From: Halolamina pelagica
GTDB taxonomy: Archaea > Halobacteriota > Halobacteria > Halobacteriales > Haloferacaceae
Assembly (NCBI RefSeq): GCF_001307315.1
Contig: NZ_LGUC01000001.1
Location: 1 to 64,000 of the forward strand
Direction: 5' to 3'
Length of the DNA stretch: 64,000 nucleotides
Part shown: positions 18,481-27,000 of the stretch, one piece after another
Numbering within the stretch: the stretch's first letter is position 1
How the letters are laid out: each line of letters starts with the position of its first letter
Notes under the pieces: generated by a model
Told to the model about the DNA's origin: nothing
Database searches by the model: none
The model's input: the letters and a program-made list of their open reading frames with translations, nothing else
Program-made: the position numbers and the translations under genes

Positions 18481-19355
18481 ATGCACGCGGACGCGGTCGT
18501 CCTCGACGTCGACGGCGTGCTCGTCGACGAGTCGGACTCATACCGGCGGGCGATCATCGAGACGATCGAACGGCGCCACGGCACGACGATCGAGCGCGGG
18601 ACCGTCCAGCGCTTCAAGGAGGCCGGCGGCTTCAACAACGACTGGGAGCTCACCGACGGTGCGACGCTGTTCGTGCTCGCCCGGGCGGCGGGCTACACGG
18701 GCGACGCCGCCGAGTTCACCGACGCCATCGCCGCCCGCGAGGACGGCGGGGTCGCGGCCGCCCGCGCAGTCCTGCGCGAGGCCGCGGCCCGGGACGGGTT
18801 CGACGCCGACGCCGTCGAGGCCGAGTGGGACCCCGAGGGGATCCGGGAGACGTTCCAGGCGCTCTACCTCGGCGCCGACCTGTTCCGCGAGATCGAGGGC
18901 GGGGAGCCACCGTTCGAGGCGCCGGGCTACATCCACGACGAGCCGGTGATCCTGGAACCCGGCACCGTCGAGGCGCTGCAGTCCCGGTTCCCCGTCGGGG
19001 TGCTGACCGGCCGCCCCGAAGCCGAGGCGGAGATTGCGCTGGGGCGTGCTGGCCTGTCCGTGCCCGAGGAGCACCGGTTCACGATGGACGACTGGGCAGA
19101 GGGGAAGCCCCACCCCGCGCGCTGACGACGCTGGCGGAGCGGTTCGACGCCGAGTCGGTCGCCTTCGTCGGCGACACGCTGGACGACGTGCGGACGGCCG
19201 TGAACGCCGCCGAGGCCGATACGTCGCGGGAGTACCACGGCGTCGGCGTCCTCACGGGCGGGCTGACGGGCGAGTCCGGTCGCCGGAAGTACGAGGCGGC
19301 GGGCGTGGCGGCGGTGATCGACTCGGTGAACGACCTCCCTGACCTGCTGGACTGA
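18481..19355 (+). CDS. HAD-superfamily hydrolase, one frameshift
   Basis: The protein starts [25 protein letters not shown], with the catalytic DxD (D9, D11). It has motif II near VGVLTGRP and, after restoring a C near 19122, motif III-IV in [12 protein letters not shown] and [14 protein letters not shown]. The corrected length is 291 residues. This HAD subfamily with the GGFNND insertion recurs in haloarchaea; its substrate, a phosphorylated small molecule, is not established. It lies upstream of npdG on the same strand with a 70-bp gap. Confidence 0.8.
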
Positions 19356-19426
19356 GGCTCGCGGCGACGCCCCAGCCACCTGCCGCTCGCACAATCCTTA
19401 CGTCGCGACCGACCGGAGTCTCGACT

Positions 19427-20095
19427 ATGGATATCGCGATCCTTGGCGGCACGGGCGACATCGGCGAGGGGCTCGCCCTCCGGCTGGCGTACCACACGAA
19501 CCACGAGGTGCTGATCGGCTCGCGGGACGCCGAGAAGGCCGAGGCCAAAGCCGCGGAGTACGAGGCCGAACTCGACTCCCGCGGGATGGAGCTGACGATC
19601 GACGGCGGGGCCAACGCGGACGTGGCGACGCTCGCGGACGTGGTGATCGTCGCCGTCCCGCCGTACTACGTCACCGACACGATCGAGGCCGTCGCCGACG
19701 ACTTGGACGCGGGCGACATCCTCGTCACGCCCGCGACGGGGATGGACCGGGACGACGACGGGTTCCACTACGCGCCGCCGCCCGCGGGCAGCGTCACCGA
19801 ACACGCCGCGAGCGCGGTGCCCGACGGCGTCGAACTCGTCGGCGCGTTCCACAACCTCGCCGCGGGGCGACTGGCCAATTTGGACGCCGACCTCGGCGTC
19901 GACACGTTCGTCGTCGGCGACGACGGCGACGCGAAGGGGATCGTGACCGACATCGCCGAAGGGATCGACGGCCTGCGCGCGCTCGACGCCGGCGGGCTCG
20001 GCAACGCCGCCGAGGTGGAGTCGCTCACGCCGTTGCTCATCAACGTGGCGGCGAACAACGACGGGCTGCACGACCTCGGGCTGGAGCTGAAGTAG
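19427..20095 (+). CDS. npdG: NADPH-dependent F420 reductase
   Basis: This enzyme exchanges hydride between NADPH and coenzyme F420. The intact 222-residue frame starts MDIAILGGTGDIGEGLALRLA (GxGxxG with the NADP-binding second strand IGSRD). It contains VIVAVPPYYVTDTIEAV and ends LLINVAANNDGLHDLGLELK, all standard for the family. It is a core haloarchaeal gene for redox supply. Confidence 0.92.
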   Translation: MDIAILGGTGDIGEGLALRLAYHTNHEVLIGSRDAEKAEAKAAEYEAELDSRGMELTIDGGANADVATLADVVIVAVPPYYVTDTIEAVADDLDAGDILVTPATGMDRDDDGFHYAPPPAGSVTEHAASAVPDGVELVGAFHNLAAGRLANLDADLGVDTFVVGDDGDAKGIVTDIAEGIDGLRALDAGGLGNAAEVESLTPLLINVAANNDGLHDLGLELK

Positions 20096-20168
20096 TCCGC
20101 CGTCCCGAAACCTCGACAGGCAACGGTGTACCGGGAACTACAGGTCGCTCGCGCCGTAGGTCCGCGGT

Positions 20169-20441
20169 ATGAGCAAGACGGTTCACGAGCTTCGGAACGA
20201 GATCCGGGTCGGCGTCGGCCGGTACGAGCGGCAGGTATCCTCCGGGTTCACGAAGGAGGCGTTGGCCGCGATCTGTGAGTCGGTGGATGCGGACGTGGAC
20301 ACCGCGGTGATCCCCGGGAAGGACGTGATGCGGCAGGCTATCAGCGACGAAGTGGCTGGCGTCGACGGCAGTCGCGATCAGACCAGCGGCTTCCGGAAAG
20401 CGGAACTCGAGGCGATCGCTGCCGAACTGGACGGGAACTAA
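20169..20441 (+). CDS. Hypothetical protein, 90 residues
   Basis: The protein starts MSKTVHELRNEIRVGVGRYERQVSSGFTKEALAAICESV and ends RKAELEAIAAELDGN. It is helical and charged, with two similar segments (GFTKEALAAI and GFRKAELEAI) that suggest an internal repeat of a small helical motif. The stop overlaps that of hisE on the opposite strand by 4 bp. I do not recognise the family. Confidence 0.7.
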   Translation: MSKTVHELRNEIRVGVGRYERQVSSGFTKEALAAICESVDADVDTAVIPGKDVMRQAISDEVAGVDGSRDQTSGFRKAELEAIAAELDGN

Positions 20442-20764
20442 AACCGCGCTTCGAGCTCCTCGCGCAGGTCGTTGGGGCCCATCTCCTTCATCGAGAGCAG
20501 CACCAGCAGGTGATAGAGGAAGTCCGCGCTCTCGGCGGCCAGCTCCTCGCGATCGTCGTCCTTCGCGGCGAGGATCAGCTCCGTCGACTCCTCGCCCAGC
20601 TTCTCGAGCACCGCGTTCTCCCCCTTCTCGTGGGTGAACAGCGACGCCGTGTAGCTGTCCTCGGGCAGGTCGCGTTTGCGCTGCTCGATCGTCTCGAACA
20701 GGGCGTCGATGGTGTCGGCGTCGAGCTCCGCCTCGCTCTCGTCGGCAGTCTCGGGGTCGCTCAC
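20438..20764 (-). CDS. hisE: Phosphoribosyl-ATP pyrophosphatase
   Basis: This enzyme hydrolyses phosphoribosyl-ATP to phosphoribosyl-AMP, the second step of histidine synthesis. The 108-residue product has an acidic N-terminal extension (to about residue 17), then the MazG-like all-alpha domain with DSYTASLFTHEKGENAVLEKLGEE and AAESADFLYHLLVLL; the E-E-x-x-E and E-x-x-D metal ligands are present. Its start overlaps the pdxT stop as ATGA, so the two are translationally coupled. Confidence 0.92.
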   Translation of the reverse strand: MSDPETADESEAELDADTIDALFETIEQRKRDLPEDSYTASLFTHEKGENAVLEKLGEESTELILAAKDDDREELAAESADFLYHLLVLLSMKEMGPNDLREELEARF

Positions 20765-21387
20765 TCTCCCGCCACCTCGACGGTGTCGAAGAAAGCGAGG
20801 TCGTGGATGCGGGAGTCCGACGTGAGTTCGGGGTGGAACGAGGTGCCGACGACGGGGCCCTGGCGGACTGCCACGGGGTCGTCGTCCCAGCGTGCGAGCA
20901 CCTCCACCGAATCACCGTCGTTGATCGGTGCGCCGCTGCCGTCGCCGACCCGATCGATCAGCGGCGCGCGGATGAACACCGACGGGAACGGGGAGTCGAG
21001 TCCCTCCACGTCCAGTGGCGCTTCGAAGGAGTCCTTCTGCCGGCCGAACGCGTTGCGATCGACGGTCACGTCGATGAGGTCGAGCGTCTCGACGCGCTCG
21101 TCCTTCGCGTCGGTCGAGGCGACGATCAGACCCGCACACGTCGCGAGCACGGGCTTGCCCGCGGCGACATGGTCGCGGATCTCCTCGTCGATCCCCTCCC
21201 GTTCGAGGAGTCGGGAGATGGCCGTCGACTCGCCGCCGGGCATGAGGAGCACGTCGCAGTCGGGGACGGTGCCGGACTGCCGGATCTCCACCACCTCGGC
21301 CTCCTCGCCGTGGGCCGCGGCGGCGCGCTCGATGGCGGCGGCGTGCTCGCTCACGTCGCCCTGGACCGCGATGACGCCTGCTTGCAT
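20761..21387 (-). CDS. pdxT: Pyridoxal 5'-phosphate synthase glutaminase subunit
   Basis: PdxT hydrolyses glutamine and passes ammonia to PdxS for PLP synthesis. I start at 21387 (MQAGVIAVQGDVSEH), matching the family opening. The catalytic triad is visible: C84 in LATCAGLIV, and the His/Glu pair in SFHPELT near the C-terminus. LLMPGGEST is the oxyanion region. The 208-residue length is normal. The partner pdxS is not in this window. Confidence 0.92.
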   Translation of the reverse strand: MQAGVIAVQGDVSEHAAAIERAAAAHGEEAEVVEIRQSGTVPDCDVLLMPGGESTAISRLLEREGIDEEIRDHVAAGKPVLATCAGLIVASTDAKDERVETLDLIDVTVDRNAFGRQKDSFEAPLDVEGLDSPFPSVFIRAPLIDRVGDGSGAPINDGDSVEVLARWDDDPVAVRQGPVVGTSFHPELTSDSRIHDLAFFDTVEVAGE

Positions 21388-21437
21388 GGCTAGAGGTGGG
21401 CGGGCGGCGCGCAAAAAGGGTGCGTTCGGCCCCGGGC

Positions 21438-21593
21438 TCAGAGCGCCCGGAGGACGAGAACCAGCACGCCGAACAGCATCCCGGCGGCGACGACGGTGCG
21501 CGGGTCCATTCGGATGGCGTTGCGGTCCTCGGCGTCGAAGTAGCGGACCAGCCCCGCGCTGGACATCAGTCCGCCGCTGTCGCTTCCGCTCAT
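21438..21593 (-). CDS. secG: Preprotein translocase Sec61-beta (SecG), 51 residues
   Basis: This short gene encodes [20 protein letters not shown], followed by [14 protein letters not shown] and a single C-terminal membrane helix ([15 protein letters not shown]). That layout, a Ser/Gly-rich start, the SAGLVRYFD segment and a tail anchor, matches archaeal Sec61-beta, the small subunit of the SecYEG channel. It is monocistronic between pdxT and thioredoxin. Confidence 0.88.
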   Translation of the reverse strand: MSGSDSGGLMSSAGLVRYFDAEDRNAIRMDPRTVVAAGMLFGVLVLVLRAL

Positions 21594-21711
21594 ACGCTCA
21601 CGTGATCCCCTGAGCCGCCTAAACCTTCCGGAAGCGAGATGGGGGCGAAACGGCCGGAACCGGCACGTGGGAAACCCTTATGCGCTGTCACGGCTAACGC
21701 CGGGTCACGCT

Positions 21712-21993
21712 ATGACTGTCCGACTGAAGGATTTCTACGCCGACTGGTGTGGCCCGTGTAAGACCCAGGATCCGATCCTCGAAGAGCTCGAAGAGGAGTA
21801 CGCCGACGTGGAGTTCGAGAAGATCGACGTCGACTCCGACCAGGAGACCGCCAACGAGTACTCCGTGCGCTCGCTGCCGACGCTGGTGATCGAGAACGAC
21901 GACGGCGTCGTCGAGCGCTTCGTCGGCGTCACCCAGCGCGACGACCTCGAGGAGGCGATCAACCGGGCCCAGCAGGGCCAGCAGGCGGCCTAA
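21712..21993 (+). CDS. Thioredoxin
   Basis: The 93-residue product starts [23 protein letters not shown], with the redox-active WCGPC (C13, C16), and has the cis-proline region [13 protein letters not shown] chose ATG 21712 because it gives the normal short N-terminus. It is a cytosolic disulfide reductase that stands alone. Confidence 0.88.
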   Translation: MTVRLKDFYADWCGPCKTQDPILEELEEEYADVEFEKIDVDSDQETANEYSVRSLPTLVIENDDGVVERFVGVTQRDDLEEAINRAQQGQQAA

Positions 21994-22093
21994 TTCACTC
22001 GCCAAGCTGCTTCGTTTTTCCCGCCCGAGAGCGGCCGCGCCGTCGTTCGGCCCGAAAGTAAGGGTTAAACGCCCGCCGAGAGAACCCGGGTGT

Positions 22094-22243
22094 ATGGCTA
22101 AGTTCGAAGAAGCGGAGGAGCGCATCCTGAACAAACAGATCTGCATGCGCTGTAACGCCCGCAACCCCCAGCGCGCCCAGCACTGCCGGAAGTGCGGCTA
22201 CGGGAAGCTCCGACCCAAGGCGAAGGAACCGCGCTCGGCCTGA
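22094..22243 (+). CDS. rpl40e: 50S ribosomal protein L40e
   Basis: The 49-residue protein starts [25 protein letters not shown] and continues with [20 protein letters not shown]. Two CxxC pairs form the single zinc site of L40e, and the basic tail contacts rRNA. Length and sequence match archaeal L40e. It is a single-gene unit. Confidence 0.95.
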   Translation: MAKFEEAEERILNKQICMRCNARNPQRAQHCRKCGYGKLRPKAKEPRSA

Positions 22244-22292
22244 TCTCGCCGCGTTTTTCTACGCAGTCGACTGCCACAGCGGCGCCGCCGGC

Positions 22293-22916
22293 CTACTCGT
22301 CGGGGTACTTCGGCTCCCGGCGTTCGGCCCGCTCGAGCGCGCGCTCGATCACGTCCCGGACCGACTCGCCCGCCGTCGCCTCGAAGGGGTCGCCGTGGCC
22401 GGCGTACAGCCCCGTCACCGAGTCCGGGAGCCGGTCGAGGATCGTCCGCAGGCTCTCGATCAGGCGCTCGCGGTCGCCGGTCGGGTGATCGGTCCGGCCG
22501 AAGCTGCCGTCGTCGAACGCGCCGTCGTTGTACACCACCACGTCGCCGCTGAACAGCGCCGTCTCGCCGACGAAGGCGACGTGGTCGGCAGCGTGGCCCG
22601 GCGTGTACACCACCTCGTGGGTCTCGTCGCCGATCTGTAGTTCATCGCCGTCGTCGATCACGTGGGTCCGTCGCGGGTGGTCGTCGTAGGCGAACAAATC
22701 GGCGTCGAACGCGTCGAGCACCGAGTCGAGTTGCTCGACGTGGTCCCCGTGCTGGTGGGTGAGAACCACGCGGTCGAGGTCGTCGACGTGGGTTCGGATC
22801 TCGTCGACGACGCCCGGCATCGCGCCGGCGTCGACCAGCGTCGTGACCTCGCCGTCGACGAGGTAGACGTTGCTGGTGAACTGCTCGGCGTCGGCGGTGA
22901 CGTTGACGGGACTCAT
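22293..22916 (-). CDS. MBL-fold metallo-hydrolase
   Basis: I start at 22916 (MSPVNVTADAEQFTSNVYLVDG). The metal-binding motif THQHGDHVEQL, the later TPGHAADHVAF and SGDVVVYND segments and a final GHGDPF loop are all in place for a dinuclear zinc hydrolase of the glyoxalase-II-like group. It is 207 residues long. The frame continues open upstream through the 36-bp tandem repeats, but that part is repetitive and unlikely to be translated. The substrate is unknown. Confidence 0.85.
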   Translation of the reverse strand: MSPVNVTADAEQFTSNVYLVDGEVTTLVDAGAMPGVVDEIRTHVDDLDRVVLTHQHGDHVEQLDSVLDAFDADLFAYDDHPRRTHVIDDGDELQIGDETHEVVYTPGHAADHVAFVGETALFSGDVVVYNDGAFDDGSFGRTDHPTGDRERLIESLRTILDRLPDSVTGLYAGHGDPFEATAGESVRDVIERALERAERREPKYPDE

Positions 22917-22944
22917 GGGTGTTCGTTCGCGGGAGGGGAGTAAA

Positions 22945-23107
22945 ACGCCGGCGACGGCGAATGCCGGCAATTGGCAGCCGGGATCGGCGACGGCGGATAC
23001 CGGCAATTGGCAGCCGGCATCGGCGGCAGCGGACGCCGGCAACACTCAGCCGGGTTCGGCGCCAGCGGCCACCAGTATCGATCAGCCGGCACCTACAGCA
23101 GCGCCGC
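22945..23107. repeat. Degenerate 36-bp tandem repeat, about 4 copies
   Basis: Units begin near 22964, 23000, 23036 and 23072, with a partial copy before them. The first two share CCGGCAATTGGCAGCCGG exactly, and later ones diverge. The period is 36 bp and each unit contains short GC-rich inverted arms. It occupies the region between the divergent MBL-hydrolase and DUF5786-like genes, so it probably overlaps their regulatory DNA. Because 36 is divisible by three it leaves an open frame on both strands, but neither has other coding signs. Confidence 0.7.
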
Positions 23108-23299
23108 GGAGTTATTCGGCCTATGGCTGTGCCTGCGAGCGAGGGCGATCGGCCGCCCGCGAGCCCGCCAGTAGGCGGCGGCAATCGCCAGACTCCGTCG
23201 AGGGTTGCGGAAACCGGCGATCCGCGCCACCCGTGTGGTATGGTATCAATACCTACCGCCCAAGCGTTTAACCCAAGGGAGCCACAAGATTGACGTGTA

Positions 23300-23473
23300 A
23301 TGGGCTTCGGGAGCTACGATGAATCCGAGCAGGAGAATCAGCAGCTCGACATGAACGACGGCGACGATGCGGTCGACGCCGACGGCGGGACCCACGAGGG
23401 CTCCGTGGAGTTCGACAACGGAGCCTCCAACGACGAGCTCCTAAACCGCTTGGAGGAGATCAAGGACGATTAA
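23300..23473 (+). CDS. DUF5786-like small acidic protein, 57 residues
   Basis: The protein starts MGFGSYDESEQENQQLDMND, the opening characteristic of a conserved haloarchaeal small-protein family, and ends DELLNRLEEIKDD. It is strongly acidic, probably partly disordered with a C-terminal helix. The function is unknown. The stop is followed at once by the DUF99 gene, so they are likely co-transcribed. Confidence 0.75.
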   Translation: MGFGSYDESEQENQQLDMNDGDDAVDADGGTHEGSVEFDNGASNDELLNRLEEIKDD

Positions 23474-23495
23474 GCCGGGGCAGCGCGCGCTCGGG

Positions 23496-24104
23496 GTGGC
23501 GTTCTCCGACGCCGAGTCCGTCGCCACCTGTGCCGGCGCCGTGGTGCGCGCCGACCGGGTCGTCGACGGCCTCGCCTACGAGCGCTGCACCGTCGGCGGC
23601 GACGACGCGACTGCCACAGTCGTCGCACTCGTCGACAGTATCGACAGGCCAGACATCGCCGCCCTCCTGCTCGCGGGGGTCGCCCCCGCGTGGTTCAACG
23701 TTCTCGACCTGCCCCGGATCCACGAGGCTACGGGGCTTCCCACTCTCGCCGTGTCGTTCGAAGCCAGCCCCGGGCTCGCGCCGGCGATTCGCGCGGAGTT
23801 CGACGGCGCCGACCGGGCGTGGCGCCTCGACAGCTACGACTCGCTGCCGCCGCGGCGCGCGCTCACCGTCAACGACGAGCAGGTGTTCGTGCGCGCCGTC
23901 GGCGCCGACGCAGCCGTCGCGGCGGACGCCACCCCCAACGCCGCGGACGCCGACGCCGTCCCGCGGCTCGCGCCGAACTGCGAGGCCGCCCAGCTCGTCC
24001 GCGGGTTCACGCCCGAAGGCGGGCGCCCCGAACCGCTCCGGGTGGCTCGGCTGGCCGCCCGGGCCGGGCGCGAACTGGGCACGCGACTGACTGCGCGCGA
24101 CTGA
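23496..24104 (+). CDS. DUF99 (UPF0215) family protein, start uncertain
   Basis: From GTG 23496 the product reads MAFSDAESVATCAGAVVRADRVVDGLAYERCTVGGDDAT and continues RPDIAALLLAGVAPAWFNVLDLPRIHEATGLPTLAVSFE, typical of this archaeal family of about 200 residues. Conserved family openings lie a few codons earlier (KPGQRALGV is encoded just upstream), but no ATG, GTG or TTG is available there. The true start may be a rare ATT at 23469 or be hidden by a base error. The function is unassigned. Confidence 0.72.
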   Translation: MAFSDAESVATCAGAVVRADRVVDGLAYERCTVGGDDATATVVALVDSIDRPDIAALLLAGVAPAWFNVLDLPRIHEATGLPTLAVSFEASPGLAPAIRAEFDGADRAWRLDSYDSLPPRRALTVNDEQVFVRAVGADAAVAADATPNAADADAVPRLAPNCEAAQLVRGFTPEGGRPEPLRVARLAARAGRELGTRLTARD

Positions 24105-24170
24105 CCGGGCGCTCGGCCGGCGGCGCGACGGAGCGACGCCGATAAGCCCCGCCGCCACCAAGCGCCGGCA

Positions 24171-24461
24171 ATGAGCGAGGAGCCGCCCGAACCGTCGGTC
24201 GCGCCGCTGCTCGAAGCGCTCTCGGTGCGGCGCAACGCCGCCGTCGGCGCCGCCGTTGGCGTGGCGCTGGCCGCGCTGGCGTACGTGTTCCGCCTCGGTC
24301 GCGCCGCGGGCCCGTTCGCGGGCACGCGACAGTTCCCAGTTCTCGGGGAGACGGGGTGGTTCCTGTTGCTCTCCGTCGTGCTCGCCAGCGCCGCGGCGCT
24401 GTTGGTCACGACGCTGCTAACGCTGCTCTCGCTCGTCGCACTCGTTCGCGAGGAGGCGTAG
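24171..24461 (+). CDS. Small two-helix membrane protein, 96 residues
   Basis: The sequence starts MSEEPPEPSVAPLLEALSVRRNA, followed by a helix (AVGAAVGVALAALAYVF), a loop with GRAAGPFAGTRQFPVLGETGW, and a second helix (LLLSVVLASAAALLVTTLLTLLSL). No catalytic motif is seen. The stop abuts that of the convergent PhoU/RCK gene. The function is unknown. Confidence 0.65.
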   Translation: MSEEPPEPSVAPLLEALSVRRNAAVGAAVGVALAALAYVFRLGRAAGPFAGTRQFPVLGETGWFLLLSVVLASAAALLVTTLLTLLSLVALVREEA

Positions 24462-25685
24462 CTACGCGTCGAACTCGCGGCGGTCGCCCGCCAGCGCCGA
24501 GAGCCGTTCGGCGCCCGCGCGGGTCCCCTTCGCGACGAGCACGTCCCCCGCCGTGAGCCTGGTCGCCGCGTCGGGCGAGACCACCCACGACTGCGCCTCG
24601 CCCGGCCGCCGGATCGCGATCACGCGCATCCCCGTCTCGGTCGCAAGTTCGAGGTCGCCGAGCGTCCGGTCCGCGATCTCGGCGTCGTCGGCGACGGTGA
24701 GCCGGACGATCACCTCGTCGCTCTCCTCGACGGCGGCGGCGACGACGGGGTGGGCGCCCAGCCCCCGGAGGACGCCCTCGCTGATCTCCAGGGCCGCGTC
24801 GCTGATCGTCTCCGCCGCGGCCGCGAGATGGACCAGCCCCCGGAGTTCGACAGGATCGTCGACGCGCCCAGCGGCCCGGAGCGTCCACGCCTCCAGCCGG
24901 GACTTCAGCGCGTCGACCTCCGCCTCGAGTTCGGCCACCTCCTCGGCGACGGCCTCGCTGTCGAACAGCACCGAGCCGTAGGCGAGATCGACCGCGAGCT
25001 CGCTCATGTCCTTCATCGTGACGATGGAGTCGACCGCGCGTTCGAGGTCCGCACTGGATGGCTCGGTCGCCTGGGGACGCCGATAGGGCTCGCCGGTCGC
25101 GGTCTCGAACACCGCCGCCAGCCCCTCGTCGAGCCCGCGCAGCAGGAGCGCGTCGCCCGCGCGGAGCTCGGTGTCCTTGTCGGGGTTGGTGATCCACGCG
25201 CGCTTGCCGGTCTCACTGGCGCGGCGGATCGCGATGGCGCGGACGCCGCGCTCGGTCTCCATGTTGATCGCGCCCAGCGTCCGCCCGACGTAGTCGGCGT
25301 CGTCGGCGACGGTCGCCCGCACCAGCGCCTCGGTCGCCTCCGGGATCGCCGCCCGCATCGCGTCGGGGAGGCCGATCTCCTCGAGCACGATCTTCGCGAT
25401 GTCGCCGGCGGCGTCGGCGATCTTCTCGGCGGCGCCGACGACGCCGAGCACGGGCGCCAACTGCTCGGCGTCCTCAGGGCTGCGGGCGGCCATGAGGAGG
25501 CTCATCCGCGCCTGCAACTGGAGCACGTCCATGCGCTCTTCGAGCGCGAGCACCTCCTCGGCCACCTCGTCGCTGCCCGATAGCACCGCGGAGTAGGAGA
25601 GGTCGATGAGGAGCTCCGCGGTGTCTTTCATCTCGGACAGCACGTCCTTGACGCTGACCGGTTCGTACGCCACGTCGGGCGCCAT
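24462..25685 (-). CDS. Tandem PhoU-RCK_C (TrkA-C) regulatory protein
   Basis: This 407-residue soluble protein is an internal duplication. Residues about 10-120 and 215-310 are PhoU-like helical domains that begin with similar segments (VKDVLSEMKDTAELLIDLSYSAVL and VTMKDMSELAVDLAYGSVL). Each is followed by an RCK_C/TrkA-C domain (VRAIAIRR...AGDALLLRG and MRVIAIRR...AGDVLVAKG). RCK_C domains bind nucleotides and gate K+ or other cation transporters, so it is probably a cytosolic regulatory subunit. No transporter is adjacent. Confidence 0.85.
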   Translation of the reverse strand: MAPDVAYEPVSVKDVLSEMKDTAELLIDLSYSAVLSGSDEVAEEVLALEERMDVLQLQARMSLLMAARSPEDAEQLAPVLGVVGAAEKIADAAGDIAKIVLEEIGLPDAMRAAIPEATEALVRATVADDADYVGRTLGAINMETERGVRAIAIRRASETGKRAWITNPDKDTELRAGDALLLRGLDEGLAAVFETATGEPYRRPQATEPSSADLERAVDSIVTMKDMSELAVDLAYGSVLFDSEAVAEEVAELEAEVDALKSRLEAWTLRAAGRVDDPVELRGLVHLAAAAETISDAALEISEGVLRGLGAHPVVAAAVEESDEVIVRLTVADDAEIADRTLGDLELATETGMRVIAIRRPGEAQSWVVSPDAATRLTAGDVLVAKGTRAGAERLSALAGDRREFDA

Positions 25686-25809
25686 AGCTCACGCTTCAGC
25701 GGGACGGGGGATAAGAGTTGTCGGCCCGCGAGGCGTCCCGACGGGGGATTCCCAACCTCATCGCCCGGAACGGCAACGCTTTTTCGTCGACCGGACCAAC
25801 CGTTAGCCC

Positions 25810-26960
25810 ATGTCAGGAGAGGTTCAGAAAGGCCTGGAAGGTGTCGTCGTCGGGGAATCTCAACTCAGCTACATCAACGGGGACGAGGGACGGCTGATCT
25901 ACCGCGGCCACGACATCGAGACGCTGGCGGAACACGCGACTTACGAGGAGGTGCTCTACCTCCTCTGGCACGGCTCTCTCCCCACGGAGTCCGAGCTCGC
26001 GGAGTTCACGGCGACGATGGCCGAGGAGCGCAGCGTCGACGACGAGGTGCTCGCGGCGCTGGCCGATCTGGCGGCCGCCGACGAGGCGCCGATGGCCGCG
26101 CTCCGGACCGCGGTGTCGATGCTGTCGGCCAGCGATCCCGAGCCCGACGCCGCCCCCGACGACCAGGCTGCGACCCTCCGACAGGGGCGGCGCATCACCG
26201 CGAAGATCCCGACGATCCTCGCGACCTACCAGCGCCTGCGCGACGGCGAGGAGCCGCTGGCGCCGAAGGCGGAGCTGAGCCACGCCGGGAACTTCCTCTA
26301 CATGCTCACCGGCGAGGAGCCCGACACCGTCGCGGAGGAGACGCTGGACATGGCGCTGATCCTCCACGCCGACCACGGGCTCAACGCCTCGACGTTCTCG
26401 TCCATGGTGATCGCCTCGACGCTCGCGGACACGTACGCCGCGGTCACCGGCGGTGTCGGCGCGCTTTCGGGGCCGCTCCACGGCGGCGCCAACCAGGACG
26501 TGATGGAGACGCTGCTCGAGGTCGAGGACTCCGCGAAGGACCCGGTGCAGTGGGTAAAAGACGCCATCGACGCCGGCCGGAAGATCCCCGGCTTCGGCCA
26601 CCGCGTCTACAACGTGAAGGACCCCGGGCGGTCATCCTCGAGGAGAAGTCCCGCGACCTCGGCGACGCCTCCGGCGAGCGCAAGTGGTACGACCACGCCA
26701 ACGACATCGAGCAGTACCTCGTCGAGGAGGCCGGCTTCGCCGAGAAGGGGCTGGCGCCCAACGTCGACTTCTACTCCGGGACGGTGTACTACCAGCTCGG
26801 CATCCCCGTCGACATGTTCACGCCCATCTTCGCGATGAGCCGCGTCGGCGGCTGGGTGGCTCACGTGATCGAACAGCTCGAAGACAACCGCATCTTCCGG
26901 CCGCGGGCGAAGTACACCGGCAAGAAACAGGCAGACTGGACGCCGGTCGACGAGCGGTAA
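25810..26960 (+). CDS. gltA: Citrate synthase, one frameshift
   Basis: This enzyme condenses acetyl-CoA and oxaloacetate in the TCA cycle. The protein starts MSGEVQKGLEGVVVGESQLSYINGD. Active-site residues lie in LHADHGLN (residues 185-192), GPLHGGAN (H224) and GFGHRVY (H264). The frame breaks at about 26630, where C5 is read as C4 (DPG for DPRAVILEEKSR). Restoring it gives 383 residues ending in KQADWTPVDER, with the catalytic Asp region NVDFYSG. A central housekeeping gene broken by a homopolymer loss is strong evidence of sequence error. Confidence 0.93.
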
Positions 26961-27000
26961 CCGTCGTGCTGTAACGACCTCCCAACGACGACTTCGCTCC

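Noticed and set aside
22917..23045. N-terminal extension of the MBL-fold hydrolase
   Set aside because: It is encoded by the 36-bp tandem repeat and would add a repetitive segment absent from the family.
22945..23107. CRISPR array
   Set aside because: The 36-bp units are contiguous with no unique spacers, and no cas genes are present.
26600..26660. Citrate synthase as a pseudogene
   Set aside because: The only lesion is one base in a C run, both halves are fully conserved, and the gene is essential to central metabolism.
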